Shown piece by piece: positions 26,046-35,569 of a DNA stretch of 64,000 bases; within the stretch, counting starts at the first letter, position 1, and every line of letters starts with the position of its first letter. A program made the position numbers and the translations under genes. The stretch lies in NCBI GenBank assembly GCA_003223295.1, contig QHYM01000121.1:18412-82411 (forward strand), written 5' to 3'. The notes under the pieces were generated by a model. It was not told the DNA's origin, did no database searches, and worked only from the letters and a program-made list of their open reading frames with translations. This DNA is from Acidobacteriota bacterium. GTDB taxonomy: Bacteria; Acidobacteriota; Terriglobia; Acidiferrales; UBA7541.

Positions 26046-26630
26046 CTATCTCGACAATTCTGCGTAGCGGAAGCAATCGACCATATGATCGTTGACCATG
26101 CCGGTGGCTTGCATGAGCGCGTAGCAAATCGTCGAGCCCACAAAACGAAACCCACGCTTCTGCAAGTCTTTGCTGAGGGCATCGGACTCAGCCGTTTTTG
26201 CGGGCACGCGCTTGTGCACCTTCCAGGCATTTTGCTTCGGCCGCCCGTCCACAAAACGCCAGATGTAGCCGTCAAACGACCCGAACTCTTCCTGCACTTT
26301 CAGAAACGCTTGCGCATTTCCAATCGCCGCCGCGATTTTCAGTTTGTTGCGGATAATTCCCGCATCGCACAGAAGTTCCCGCACTTTCTTCTTGTCGTAA
26401 CGCGCCGCTTTCTCCGGATCGAATCCGTCAAACACTTCCCGGTAGCGGGCGCGTTTGCGCAGAATCGTGTCCCAGCTCAATCCCGCTTGCGCACCTTCCA
26501 AGATCAAAAACTCAAACCATTTCTTTTCGTCGTGGACCGGCACACCCCATTCCTCGTCGTGATAAGGAATGTTCAGCTCATTCTGCGCCCAGTGGCAGCG
26601 AATTAGATTTTTCTCGTGAGGCTTTTTCAT
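26046..26630 (-). CDS. tag: DNA-3-methyladenine glycosylase I
   Basis: Tag removes 3-methyladenine from alkylated DNA. From ATG 26630 the 194-residue protein has IRCHWAQNELNIPYHDEEWG, which includes the first Cys and the His of the 'zinc snap', and NDHMVDCFRY near the end with the other His and Cys. Substrate-pocket residues fall in FEFLILEGAQAGLSWDTIL. The start codon overlaps the stop of the upstream membrane gene (ATGA at 26627-26630). An unrelated second alkyl-base glycosylase is at 50762-51469. Confidence 0.95.
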   Translation of the reverse strand: MKKPHEKNLIRCHWAQNELNIPYHDEEWGVPVHDEKKWFEFLILEGAQAGLSWDTILRKRARYREVFDGFDPEKAARYDKKKVRELLCDAGIIRNKLKIAAAIGNAQAFLKVQEEFGSFDGYIWRFVDGRPKQNAWKVHKRVPAKTAESDALSKDLQKRGFRFVGSTICYALMQATGMVNDHMVDCFRYAELSR

Positions 26631-28354
26631 TTGCTGTTTGCCACCGGCAGCCACACATAGTAATGCGTTTGTCCAATTTCCTGCCATCCATCCATGGACT
26701 TGGCCACGGCCGCATTCTTCGTCACCACGGCCTTTGCTCCCAGCTCAGAAAATCTCCTGAGCACCTCCTGCTTCTTGACAGGATCGGCGGCCAACAATCT
26801 CGCCTGATCCTTCCAGGGAATTTCTGCCACGATTCTTACGCCCGCCAGATGCGCCCAATACCATCCCGATCCCGAAGCGATCAATCCCACGTGCGTCCCG
26901 GGTGGAATCCCCAGGTTGTGCAAGCCAGCGGCAACTTCCCAATGTTCATACGGCCGGTTCGCAATGACTTCCCTCAAATCGCGCGTCACCGGCCAGGCTA
27001 TTGCCAAAGCCAAAGCGAGAATCACCGCCGGAACTGTGCGTTTTCTTAGCACGCCACCATCGTTTGTTGAAATTCGCGCACTCGATAGAATCCACAACAG
27101 GAGCATTAAAGCGAACGGGCTGACGTATCTCTGTTCGACCAGTACGAGCGCGTACATGGCCAGTGTCGCAGTCGAAGGGAGCCAAACCAGCCATAAGTGT
27201 TTTGCTCCCCATTCCCATTGTCCCGCCTTCCGCACCACCAAGATCAGCGCGACGAACAAGACATAGAGCGCGCCGCTCCTGGAAAACAGCTTCAAGTATA
27301 AATTCGCGCTCCGGAACAACACCCAGAGCTGGCCCTTCAACGAGAAATGCGGCCGGATTCCCTCATACCAATAGGAAGGGTCGTACCACGGCGGATAGCT
27401 CCCCGCCACGGGCTCCGCGAATTCGTAGATGGGAGGGTCGGTCAAAACCTTTCGCGTTGGGTGCGCGGGAGTGCCCGTTCCGGCAGGCTCGCCTTGCCAA
27501 TGCGTCGATAACGTCGCGCGGTTCACGTACTCCGCGTAAGCAATCCTCCCGCTGTCGCCGAACGTTGCGCGGTGTTTCTCCTTGGAAAGCGCGAAGACCA
27601 GGGGCAACGCAACCCCCAGAAAGACGGCTAGCGCTAGCGTCGAACGCGTCAGCGCTTTCGAATACGATCCTCGCGTCATTCCAAAAAGCAAGAATCCGCT
27701 CGCGAGAAACACGAAAGAAATAGGAAACATGGCCGCCTTTGAGAGGTACGCAAGCCCTAACATGGCTCCTAATCCGGCGAACAGAGGCGAGTCTCCCTTG
27801 CCTTGATAAAGACGCAGCAGCAGCGCCGTCGCCACGTAGGCGAGCCCCGCCACAATCATGTCGGGATTCACCATCGCGGGGCTCAGCCAGAACTGACAGC
27901 TCCAGAGGAAAAGCAGGTATCCGCAGATCCACAAAATCTTTTCCGGCAGCGGCTGCAGCTCTTTTTCCGGCACACTTTCGGCGCGCCGCGCCGCGAGCAT
28001 CTCTTTCAAGGAAATTTCAAAGCAAAACAGACTTACAAGGTACACCGCAAAATTCACGAGGTGGACGACGGTAAATTCCCAGTACAGCGAAGGATGGAAA
28101 ATCCGAAAGCTGGCACTCAACATCGCCGGGTACAGCGGGCTCCAATAGCCGTTCACCAGCGCGTGGCACCCGCTTTGCACCGCGGCTTCCGCCATCTCAA
28201 TGTAGGAAATTCCGTCTGGACTCACCTCATTGCGGTGTGCCCACACTTGCAGCGCTCCCAGTGCGATGGCCAGGCACCAGAAGAAAGTCCGCGCATGTGG
28301 CTTGAAGAGTTGTGGATTCTCCTGTTCCGCTTGCGCGCGTCCCAGTGGAATCAC
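26627..28354 (-). CDS. GT-C-like membrane protein (ArnT/PMT-like glycosyltransferase fold)
   Basis: The 575-residue protein has about ten hydrophobic helices. After the first helix the periplasmic loop contains PDGISYIEMAEAA, resembling the acidic motif of lipid-linked-sugar (GT-C) glycosyltransferases, followed by the short loop GYWSPLYPAML. A soluble C-terminal part (about residues 465-575) follows the helices. The probable role is transfer of a sugar from a polyprenyl carrier, but the family is not certain and donor and acceptor are unknown. It is translationally coupled to tag, which has no obvious functional link. Confidence 0.6.
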   Translation of the reverse strand: MIPLGRAQAEQENPQLFKPHARTFFWCLAIALGALQVWAHRNEVSPDGISYIEMAEAAVQSGCHALVNGYWSPLYPAMLSASFRIFHPSLYWEFTVVHLVNFAVYLVSLFCFEISLKEMLAARRAESVPEKELQPLPEKILWICGYLLFLWSCQFWLSPAMVNPDMIVAGLAYVATALLLRLYQGKGDSPLFAGLGAMLGLAYLSKAAMFPISFVFLASGFLLFGMTRGSYSKALTRSTLALAVFLGVALPLVFALSKEKHRATFGDSGRIAYAEYVNRATLSTHWQGEPAGTGTPAHPTRKVLTDPPIYEFAEPVAGSYPPWYDPSYWYEGIRPHFSLKGQLWVLFRSANLYLKLFSRSGALYVLFVALILVVRKAGQWEWGAKHLWLVWLPSTATLAMYALVLVEQRYVSPFALMLLLWILSSARISTNDGGVLRKRTVPAVILALALAIAWPVTRDLREVIANRPYEHWEVAAGLHNLGIPPGTHVGLIASGSGWYWAHLAGVRIVAEIPWKDQARLLAADPVKKQEVLRRFSELGAKAVVTKNAAVAKSMDGWQEIGQTHYYVWLPVANSK

Positions 28355-28444
28355 TCTTCCTCCGCGGGCCTGATGGTTTTCAATGGAGTTGGCAAGATGC
28401 TGTCAACGCTCTTGCCGCAATGATACGCAAAACGAGGGGCCGGC

Positions 28445-28490
28445 AAAAACAAATCGGTGGCGTCATTCCGAACAACGCCACCCGATCCCT
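28445..28490 (-). terminator. Terminator after trxA, possibly bidirectional
   Basis: GGTGGCGT (28456-28463) pairs with ACGCCACC (28475-28482) around an 11-base loop. On the minus strand it is followed by GATTTGTTTTTG, a good T-tract for ending trxA. On the plus strand CGATCCCTTTTTT follows, so it might also work in the other direction. Confidence 0.75.
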
Positions 28491-28498
28491 TTTTTGAA

Positions 28499-28837
28499 TT
28501 ACCCGACGTGGCGATCCAGCGCCTTGGTGATCTGTTCCTTCGGCACGGCTCCCACAATCTGCTCGACCACTTGTCCGTTCTTGAACACCAGCAAGGTGGG
28601 AATTCCGCGGATATTGTACCGCCCCGCGGAGTTCATCGCTTCATCCACGTTCAGCTTCATCACTTTCAGTTTGCCTTCATAATCGTGGGCGATTTCCGCG
28701 ACTGTCGGCGCCAGCATGTGACACGGCCGGCACCACTCGGCCCAGAAATCCACCATGACCGGCTTGGAATTGCTCGCGGCGAGCACTTCCGCCTCGAAGT
28801 TTCCGTCCGTCGCCGCTGGAATTGAATTGTCTGCCAT
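28499..28837 (-). CDS. trxA: Thioredoxin with WCRPC active site
   Basis: A 112-residue thioredoxin fold protein, the standard size. The active site is FWAEWCRPCH, Cys36 and Cys39, with Arg in place of the usual Gly of WCGPC. The cis-Pro loop IRGIPTLLVF and the terminal VGAVPKEQI are normal. It probably reduces cytoplasmic disulfides; there is no signal peptide. The Arg change can alter redox potential, but variants of this kind are known. It is transcribed after glgA, with a hairpin in the spacer and a strong terminator beyond it. Confidence 0.95.
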   Translation of the reverse strand: MADNSIPAATDGNFEAEVLAASNSKPVMVDFWAEWCRPCHMLAPTVAEIAHDYEGKLKVMKLNVDEAMNSAGRYNIRGIPTLLVFKNGQVVEQIVGAVPKEQITKALDRHVG

Positions 28838-28850
28838 AACCTTATGTTTT

Positions 28851-28878
28851 AGGCGGCTTGCCCTTCGGAACGCCGCCT
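28851..28878. other. Hairpin in the glgA-trxA spacer
   Basis: AGGCGGC (28851-28857) pairs with GCCGCCT (28872-28878) with a 14-base loop, 14 bases before the trxA start. The minus-strand downstream sequence is not a T-tract, so it is not a clear terminator of glgA. It may be a leader hairpin of trxA or a short palindromic repeat. Confidence 0.35.
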
Positions 28879-28895
28879 ATTTCTCCTTTGCCAAT

Positions 28896-30665
28896 TTAAT
28901 TAGATGTTGCAGCAGGTTTTTGGTTTCTCCCGGCTTCCCCTGAGTTACGACGCGCTTGCCCCGATCCTTGAGGGGCTTCCCCCGAGGTTCGAGAGGCTTG
29001 TTCCGACCCTTCGGGGACTTGCTGCGAACTCTCTGCGGTCTGTCCTGGGTCTTGAGAAGGCTGTGCAGCTCCTTGAGAAGACTGCCCGGCAGCTTGGGCC
29101 GCTTTCCTGGCGCCCCGGCGCGATGGTCCCTCAGCCCCCTCGGCTTCCTTCTCGGCCTTCTCCGTCTTTTCTGCCCTCTCTGGCCTCTCCGCCTTCTCTA
29201 CCTTTTGCGCCGTGGGCGCGAAGCCGCGGGTCACGCGCGCGGCCTCATACAGCTTGGCGTATTCCTTGGCCGACCCTTTCCAGGAAAAATCCTTCGCCAT
29301 TCCGTTCAACTGAATACGCTTCCAGATCCCTTCGTCCATGTAATGATGCAACGCTTGCCGCACCGCGTACAAGAGCGCCACTCCGGAATACTCAGAAAAC
29401 TTGAATCCCGTTCCCGTGCCGTGCTCCACGTCAAAAGGCGTGATGCTGTCGTCCAGCCCTCCTGTGGCTCTTACAATCGGCACCGTACCATATTTCAAGC
29501 TATACATCTGATTCAAGCCCGACGGTTCGTAGCGTGAGGGCATCAGGAACATGTCGGCTCCCGCTTCCACTTTGTGCGCCAACGTATTGTCGTAGGCGAT
29601 TTTCAATCCCACGCGCCCCGGGTACGCCGCCGCGAGCGCGGTGAACAACTTTTCGTATTTCCGGTCGCCGGTTCCCAGCACCACCAACACCAGATCTTCC
29701 TTCATCAGCTCGTGCGCCTTCTCCGCGATCAAATCAAATCCCTTCTGGTCCGCGAAGCGCGACACGATTCCTAGTATCGGCCGCTCCAAATGCTCATGCG
29801 GCAGCCCAAACACGTCGAGCAAATCCTGCCTGCAGGCTTGCTTGCCACTCAAATCCTTGGCCGAATAATTCGCGGCAATCAGCTCATCTTTCGCGGGATT
29901 CCACGCCGAGTAATCCACACCGTTTAGAATTCCCACCAGCCGGTCCGCGCGTTTCCTGGCCACGCCATCCAATCCGTGTCCGAATTCCCTGGTCTGAATC
30001 TCTTGCGCGTACTTCCGGCTCACCGTCGTCAGATAGTCCGAATAAACCAACCCGCCTTTCAGCAAGTTCACGCTGCCATAAAACTCGAGTCCTTCCGGAT
30101 GAAACAATGTTTGCGGCAGGCCCACGCGGTCCAGCATCTCTCGGGAGAACTGACCTTGATAGCCCATGTTGTGGATAGTGAACACCACCGGGATGTTCTT
30201 CACCAGCGGGTCATTGCTGTACGAGCTTCGCAGCAACACCGGCACCAGGGCGGTCTGCCAATCGTGGCAATGGAACACGTCCGTGGGCCAAATGTGCTTT
30301 GCCACTTCGATGGACGCGCGGCAAAATTCAGTGTAACGCTCCGCGTTGTCCGGATAATCTTTTCCACCGGTCCCATACAGACCCTCGCGGTCAAAATACG
30401 GGGGATCGTCGACGAAGAAGTACCGCACTCCGCCGAGCACCGAGCCATCGGCAATTGCCGGGAAGCGGATCCGCGCGCCGCCCATGGGAATCGTCAGGCT
30501 CGGAATCACCGTTGCGGCTGCTTCGGTTCCACGGTAACGTGGCAACACCACGGCCACCTCGTGGCCCTGCGCTACCAATGCCTTCGGCAACGCTTCCACC
30601 ACGTCTGCCAAGCCGCCGGTCTTCGAGAACGGCAGCCCTTCCGATGCTACAAACAGAATTCTCAT
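28896..30665 (-). CDS. glgA: Glycogen synthase (GT5) with long low-complexity C-terminal tail
   Basis: GlgA extends alpha-1,4-glucan from ADP-glucose. The N-terminus has the ADP-glucose motif SKTGGLADVVEALPKAL, and the second Rossmann domain has EPSGLNQMYSLKYGTVPIVR. The catalytic part ends near residue 477, the normal length. Residues 478-589 form an extra tail: first Lys/Glu/Ala-rich (KVEKAERPERAEKTEKAEK), then Gln/Ser/Gly-rich with repeated SSQ, GSGQA and SGEA units. It may be disordered and bind a partner; I know of no function. No other glycogen genes (glgB, glgC) are beside it. Confidence 0.95.
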   Translation of the reverse strand: MRILFVASEGLPFSKTGGLADVVEALPKALVAQGHEVAVVLPRYRGTEAAATVIPSLTIPMGGARIRFPAIADGSVLGGVRYFFVDDPPYFDREGLYGTGGKDYPDNAERYTEFCRASIEVAKHIWPTDVFHCHDWQTALVPVLLRSSYSNDPLVKNIPVVFTIHNMGYQGQFSREMLDRVGLPQTLFHPEGLEFYGSVNLLKGGLVYSDYLTTVSRKYAQEIQTREFGHGLDGVARKRADRLVGILNGVDYSAWNPAKDELIAANYSAKDLSGKQACRQDLLDVFGLPHEHLERPILGIVSRFADQKGFDLIAEKAHELMKEDLVLVVLGTGDRKYEKLFTALAAAYPGRVGLKIAYDNTLAHKVEAGADMFLMPSRYEPSGLNQMYSLKYGTVPIVRATGGLDDSITPFDVEHGTGTGFKFSEYSGVALLYAVRQALHHYMDEGIWKRIQLNGMAKDFSWKGSAKEYAKLYEAARVTRGFAPTAQKVEKAERPERAEKTEKAEKEAEGAEGPSRRGARKAAQAAGQSSQGAAQPSQDPGQTAESSQQVPEGSEQASRTSGEAPQGSGQARRNSGEAGRNQKPAATSN

Positions 30666-31130
30666 GGAACGCCCACCACCACTATCCCACCCATTTTACG
30701 CTACACCAACGTCCTCGGCAGTCTAATCTGTGGATGGCCGGCAAGAGCATCAGGTTATACCTTGAATGTTTAGAATGCATATCGTTGCGATGTTCCTTGA
30801 GACTGCGAGAATGTTGCCGGCTCGACGCCGCCGTTGCGCGGCCGCCGCTGTATGTCCTTCTTACTTAATCTCAGCCGGTCGTGAAGATATTGCTCGTTTA
30901 CTTTTGGCTGTTAGGGAAATTGCTTTCCAAGAATCGTCCACAAAGTGCTGCGCCCGGAGAGACGATCGAGCCTTCGGCTAGCAAGGAATGCCAACGACCC
31001 AGACACTAAATATTTTCACATCCGTGAGATAGCTCTGGTGTGAGGCGCGCTGACTCCAATGGCCTGCAAATTGCCTGACCTCACTTTGGAATTCTATGCC
31101 TGTCCCCCTTATCCAAACGTCTGTTGAAAG
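30666..31130. other. Intergenic region without recognisable gene
   Basis: This stretch lies between the divergent starts of glgA and the zinc-ribbon gene, so it should hold both promoters. I see no convincing ORF, RNA fold or repeat. Base composition is less GC-rich than in the flanking genes. Confidence 0.5.
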
Positions 31131-31484
31131 GTGGGTACCAGTACGAGAAAAGACCTTCACGTGCTTTGCTACCAGCATCACAAAGAGATGCTTCTGGGTC
31201 TTGTCAGCGAACCTGCAGAGGGGGTGCTCTATGCCTGCCAGGAGCCTGGCTGCCTTATCCGGTACGATGCTGCGCGAGGATACTTCCTGGACACAGAGGA
31301 CTTAAAGACCATCGAACTAGAGATTATGCCTCGCGTTAACTGCCGAAGTGATGGCCAGCCTATGTATCTGGCCCAGGTCAATCCCGAGAAAAGCAGCTTT
31401 CGCCTGTGGAAATGTCCGGCATGCGACCAGAGTCGCAATAATGAGGAGACATCAGACGGGCTTGGAAAAAAGATGGGCGCTTAA
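31131..31484 (+). CDS. Hypothetical protein with two Cys-pair (zinc-ribbon-like) motifs
   Basis: The 117-residue product from GTG 31131 has potential metal ligands in the order LCYQHH, ACQEPGC, NCRSDGQP and KCPACDQ, consistent with one or two zinc ribbons. No signal peptide or membrane segment is seen. I do not recognise a named family. The ribosome site upstream is weak (AAAGG), so the start is uncertain; downstream the gene converges with a PilZ-domain gene. Function unknown; RNA, DNA or protein binding are all possible. Confidence 0.65.
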   Translation: MGTSTRKDLHVLCYQHHKEMLLGLVSEPAEGVLYACQEPGCLIRYDAARGYFLDTEDLKTIELEIMPRVNCRSDGQPMYLAQVNPEKSSFRLWKCPACDQSRNNEETSDGLGKKMGA

Positions 31485-31551
31485 GGCCTGTGTATAGCGC
31501 TTTCTTGCCAGGCTTCTTGGCGCGCTAAGGACACTGGTCTCTGCGGCAAGT

Positions 31552-31845
31552 CTAGTAAGCCTTGGCCCACGGTTCCACCCTGCCGGTAAGCTCCAAGCCG
31601 ACTGCATACTTTCCAGGGGATACCTTCTGGCAGTAGACAATTCGTGCCTGTAGGCGCAAGCCATCGGCTGGCGAATCAATCAGCACGAGCTGTCCCGGCT
31701 GCAGCCTCTGTTCGACCAGCACACGCGCGCCGTGCGCACTCACGTTTTCCGTCGATGTTCTTTCGCCAAGCTTTGGCTCAGGAGGCACACTTACTTTTAG
31801 ACTTACAGTTCTCGCGATCCGCTTCTCGGATCGGCCGTTCGACAT
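31552..31845 (-). CDS. PilZ-domain protein
   Basis: PilZ domains bind cyclic di-GMP. The 97-residue product from ATG 31845 (MSNGRSEKRIARTVSLKV) has the Arg motif RSEKRIAR, near to RxxxR, and ENVSAHGARV, which is the (D/N)xSxxG motif, followed by a beta-barrel-like run ending YAVGLELTG. This is a stand-alone PilZ domain, probably an adaptor for motility or surface polymers. An open frame to 31887 adds 14 unconserved residues. No cyclase or phosphodiesterase is nearby. Confidence 0.8.
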   Translation of the reverse strand: MSNGRSEKRIARTVSLKVSVPPEPKLGERTSTENVSAHGARVLVEQRLQPGQLVLIDSPADGLRLQARIVYCQKVSPGKYAVGLELTGRVEPWAKAY

Positions 31846-32274
31846 ATCCCTCCTGATGCCATCGAGCTTGCGGGCCCTAGGCAGCATATTCTCTCTTAGG
31901 CCCCTTTGTGCGAGTCGGCGAGGTGCTCCCCATTAGCGGCACATTCTGTAGGTACGTGGATCTCGATGCACCCTCGGATCGAAGAATGCAGCTCCGGCAA
32001 CGGAGCACTCCCTCCTGTCGCATCTAATAGACTTGGATACCATTGTTCAGACGGGCGGAGAAGCCGGAGGAACATGCAATTCCTCGGCGGGTGATTTCCC
32101 CAGTGCTAAGCGCTAACTCCCTTGTTTACCGTCTCTGTGTTATACCTGCTCACCCATTACATCCTTCCTCACTTGAACGTTGGCTATGGTGCGCTTGACG
32201 GCGCGGATACTCTTGAGGAAGCGAGCGACTACCGAATGCTCGCCAATTTGGCTGGGGAACCGCCAAGTCTCGCC
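31846..32274. other. Intergenic region without recognisable gene
   Basis: Spacer between the PilZ gene and the end of the ADOP gene. Short ORFs exist on both strands but show no conserved features or ribosome sites. It should contain the promoter of the PilZ gene. No clear terminator was found for the ADOP gene. Confidence 0.45.
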
Positions 32275-34935
32275 TCACTCGTAACGGAGCGCAACGACAG
32301 GGTCTACGCGAACGGCGCGGCGCGCGGGAATGTAGCTCGCTAGAAAGGCAATGCCCAACAGAAAAAGTGGGACGCCGACGAACGCAATGGGATCGTGGGC
32401 GCCCATGCCGTACAACACACTCGAGAGCACCTGTGACACGGCTGCGCAGCCTACGATGCCTGCAAGAGCCCCGATCAGCACCGGACGCAGCGCCTGCCGC
32501 AGCAAGAGACTCATCACGTCGCGACCTTCCGCCCCGAGTGTCATACGAATGCCGATTTCGCGCGTCCGTTGGCTCACTCCGTAGGAAACAACGCCATGCA
32601 CGCCGATTGAAGCCATCAGCAGCGCCAGCGCCCCGAGCACGCCGGAGAGCGCCGCCACAATCCGCGACGGCGCTCTCCACGCCTCCAGGTTATCTTCCAG
32701 CTTCGTGACGTTCACGATCAAATCCGCATCCAGCGCCCGCAGCGCTTCGCGAATCCCGTTGGCCGTCGCCGTGTCACCGCTCTTGCTGTGCACCAGCAAT
32801 TGCAATCTCTCCTGCTCTTCCGGTCCGGCCGGCAGGTAAAAGAACAGCCCCTCGTTCTGCCCTAAGTGCGAAGCCTGTGAATCCCGCACCACCCCCACGA
32901 CCTGATACACTTTCTTCTCCCACCCTCGTAGAGTCTTTCCAAGCGCATCTGCCCGGGCCACAGCCGTCGCGCCGTGGACTCCGTCACTACCAACACGAGG
33001 GCACCCGACCGCGTCTCCGCTTCCGTGAACGCTCGGCCGCGCACCATCGGCATTCCCAGCATGGTGAAAAATCCCGGTGAAACCACGTTGAACTCAAACC
33101 CTCGCTCCTGTGTCTCCCCCGCAACCGTCATTCCCGTCCCCAAAAACTGATGCCCCAGGGGGGTAACGCGTGCCTGCTCCACGGCATCCACACCGGGCAA
33201 TGCCGCCACGCGGGCGGCCAATTCGCGCTGAAACTCTTGCGCGCGCTCCTTGTTATAGCCTTGCGAAGGCAAATCAAATTGGGCCTGGGTAATTCCTTTC
33301 ATCTCGAAGCCCGGATCCACCGTTTGCGCCAAATAAAGTCCTCGCATCAGCAATCCGGCTGCAATCAGCAGCACCATGCACACGGCCACCTGCACTCCGA
33401 CGAGGGTGCCGCGCAGCATTCCCCCGCTCGCGGACTTTCCCATAAGCCCGCCGCCATCGCCCTTAACCGCTGTGCTCAAATCGTGCCGCGTCGCATGGAG
33501 CGCCGGCGCAAGTCCAAACACAATCCCGGTAAAGGCCGTCAAGGCCAAAGAATATCCCCAGACGCGCAGGTCCGGATGGACATCCCACACCAGCCTCGGC
33601 GCCCCGTGCGGCAAGTGCGCCAGCACAAACTGCGCGACGCCCTCAATCGACCAGAACGCCAGGAGTGACCCCAGCGCTCCGCCCAAAAACGCAATCAGCA
33701 GACTCTCCGTCAACAACTGCCGGACGATGCGCCAACGGGTCCCCCCGATTGCCAGCCGGATGGCAATTTCCTTCTGTCTGGCGGAGGCCCTCGCCAGCAG
33801 GAGATTCGCCACGTTCGCGCACGCGATTAGCAGAACCAGTCCCACGGCCGCCAGCACCACTGCTCCTATCCCAAACACCACGCTCCGTTCTTCTGGCCGC
33901 CCTAAGGGATCGCGCATGGATCGCCAGCGTGGTCGTCCGCCCAGGATATTGCTGATCAATCCGCCCCGCGATTACTCCCAGGTCGGCGCGGACCTCTTCG
34001 AGCGAAATGCCCCCGCGCATCCGCCCCAACAGCGCCAGCCAGCCGGTGTTGTCTTCCTCGAGCAAATCGCGGTCCGGCTCCAGCGCCTTCTGCATCGTCA
34101 CCGGCGCCCAAAATTCGCTGGGCCAGGGATCGAGTCCGCCAAATCCTGGCGCGGCCACACCTATCACAATGAATTTCGCGCGATTCAACGAAACGCTTTT
34201 TCCCACAACCGTCGGATCGGCGCCGAACCGGCTTCTCCACAAATGGTCGCTCAGCACTACCACCGGGCTCGCTCCCGGCGCGCTACAATCCGACTCCACG
34301 AAGACGCGCCCCAACGCCGGCCGCTCTCCCAGCACGTCGAAAAAGTTGCACGACGTTTCGGCTCCCAACAGTTGTTTGAGATTCTCTCCTCCCAACGTCG
34401 CTTCCAGAAACGGCGCATACGCCAGCAACCCGGAGAACACATGATTATTCGCCCGGTAGTTTTTGTATTCGGCGTAAGAGAATAATCCCAGCTCGCCATG
34501 AACGTTGCGCTGAAGCTTGCCGTGGAAGATCTGGTCCACGCTCACCATCTGTTCCGCCCTGGGAATAGGCAGCAGCTTCAGCGCCACTCCGTTCAGCACG
34601 GAAAAGAGTCCCGTGTTCACGCCGATTCCGAGCGCGATGGCCAGAACCGCGACTATCGTGAACCCTGCATTCTTCGCCAGCGCTCGCGCCCCGTAGCGCA
34701 GGTCTCGCCAGGTGGTCTCCAGCCCTACGAAGCTCCATGCCTCGTGGCAGGCTTCCTTGATGCGCGTGACGTTTCCGAACTGCCGCCGCGCCGCGTAGCG
34801 CGCTTCCTGTCCGTCAATCCCGCGGGTGCGGTTCTTGGCTTCGCGCATCGCCAGGTGAAACGCCAGTTCGTCCTCGAGGTCACGGTTGAGTTGCTTCCTC
34901 TTGAAGAGCGCCTGCACTCTCATCCAGTAGTTCAT
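32275..34935 (-). pseudogene. ADOP-type ABC permease (MacB/FtsX-like), two compensating frameshifts
   Basis: 'Acidobacterial duplicated orphan permeases' are large MacB-like permeases with two FtsX domains, usually next to padR. The first part, from ATG 34935, has a helix at AGFTIVAVLAIALGIGVNTG and a periplasmic MacB_PCD domain up to about HARS. One extra C in a CCC run (33906-33908) then moves reading to a second frame, with the helix GLVLLIACANVANLLLARAS. A missing base near 32948 (WPGQ / DALGKTLRGWEKK) returns it to the first frame for the last FtsX domain, ending DPVVALRYE. Repaired, it would be about 886 residues. Either both indels are sequencing errors or the gene is decayed. Confidence 0.88.
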
Positions 34936-35024
34936 GGCTATTCTCCAAAATCTTCCAGCGTCGATCCGCCCGTTTCCGATCTACGACCGACGCCTTACAG
35001 CTCAAAACCTATGACTCCTCTTGC

Positions 35025-35354
35025 TTACGCCATCTGCATCACTCGCGCGATCGCTGCGGACATCCGCCGCCAATACTCCGCTTCTTCCGCCAGTTTCTTG
35101 CGCCCCGCGGCCGTCAACGCGTAGTACTTGGCCCGCCGGTTGTTTTCCGACGCGCCCCACTCCGCGGAGAGTAGCCCCTTTAGCTCCAGACGGTGCAGCG
35201 CCGGGTAAAGCGCACCCTCCTCCACGTGCAGGACGTCGTTCGAGCTTTCATGAATCCATTCCGCCACGCCATACCCGTGCTTCGCCCCACGCGCAAGCGC
35301 CTTCAGCACCAGCATATCCAGAGTCCCCTGAACCAGATCGCCCTGCTTCTCCAT
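35025..35354 (-). CDS. PadR-family transcriptional regulator
   Basis: A 109-residue winged-helix regulator. From ATG 35354 (MEKQGDLVQGTLDMLVLKAL) it shows the PadR pattern: the HGYGVAEWIHE helix, then VEEGALYPALHRLELKGLL (recognition helix and wing start) and RRAKYYALTAAGRKKL. It is encoded just upstream of the ADOP permease on the same strand, 89 bases away. PadR-ADOP pairs are a hallmark of Acidobacteria, so it probably represses the permease and itself in response to an unknown ligand. Confidence 0.93.
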   Translation of the reverse strand: MEKQGDLVQGTLDMLVLKALARGAKHGYGVAEWIHESSNDVLHVEEGALYPALHRLELKGLLSAEWGASENNRRAKYYALTAAGRKKLAEEAEYWRRMSAAIARVMQMA

Positions 35355-35415
35355 TCGCGCTCCCAAACTCCCCCTTTAATGCGCTCCCATAAACCCCCTT
35401 AGGGAAACACTTTAT

Positions 35416-35436
35416 ACCCCTAAACGGATAAGGGGT
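35416..35436. promoter_or_regulatory. Inverted repeat in padR upstream region
   Basis: ACCCCT (35416-35421) and AGGGGT (35431-35436) form a dyad with a 9-base spacer, about 60-80 bases upstream of padR. On the minus strand it overlaps a TATAAA box (complement of 35412-35417) that could be a -10 element. A dyad over the promoter would suit autorepression by PadR. The match to known PadR operators is not specific. Confidence 0.35.
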
Positions 35437-35569
35437 CCTTTTTGTTTCAACTTAAATCAAGATTTCTGGAAACGCTTTTCGATCTAGCGACACTACCCAT
35501 CCAGGATAACCACTCCAGAACATTTGAGGGGGTCGCAGCTGGAGCGACGGAGAATCCGGAGGAGTGTCT

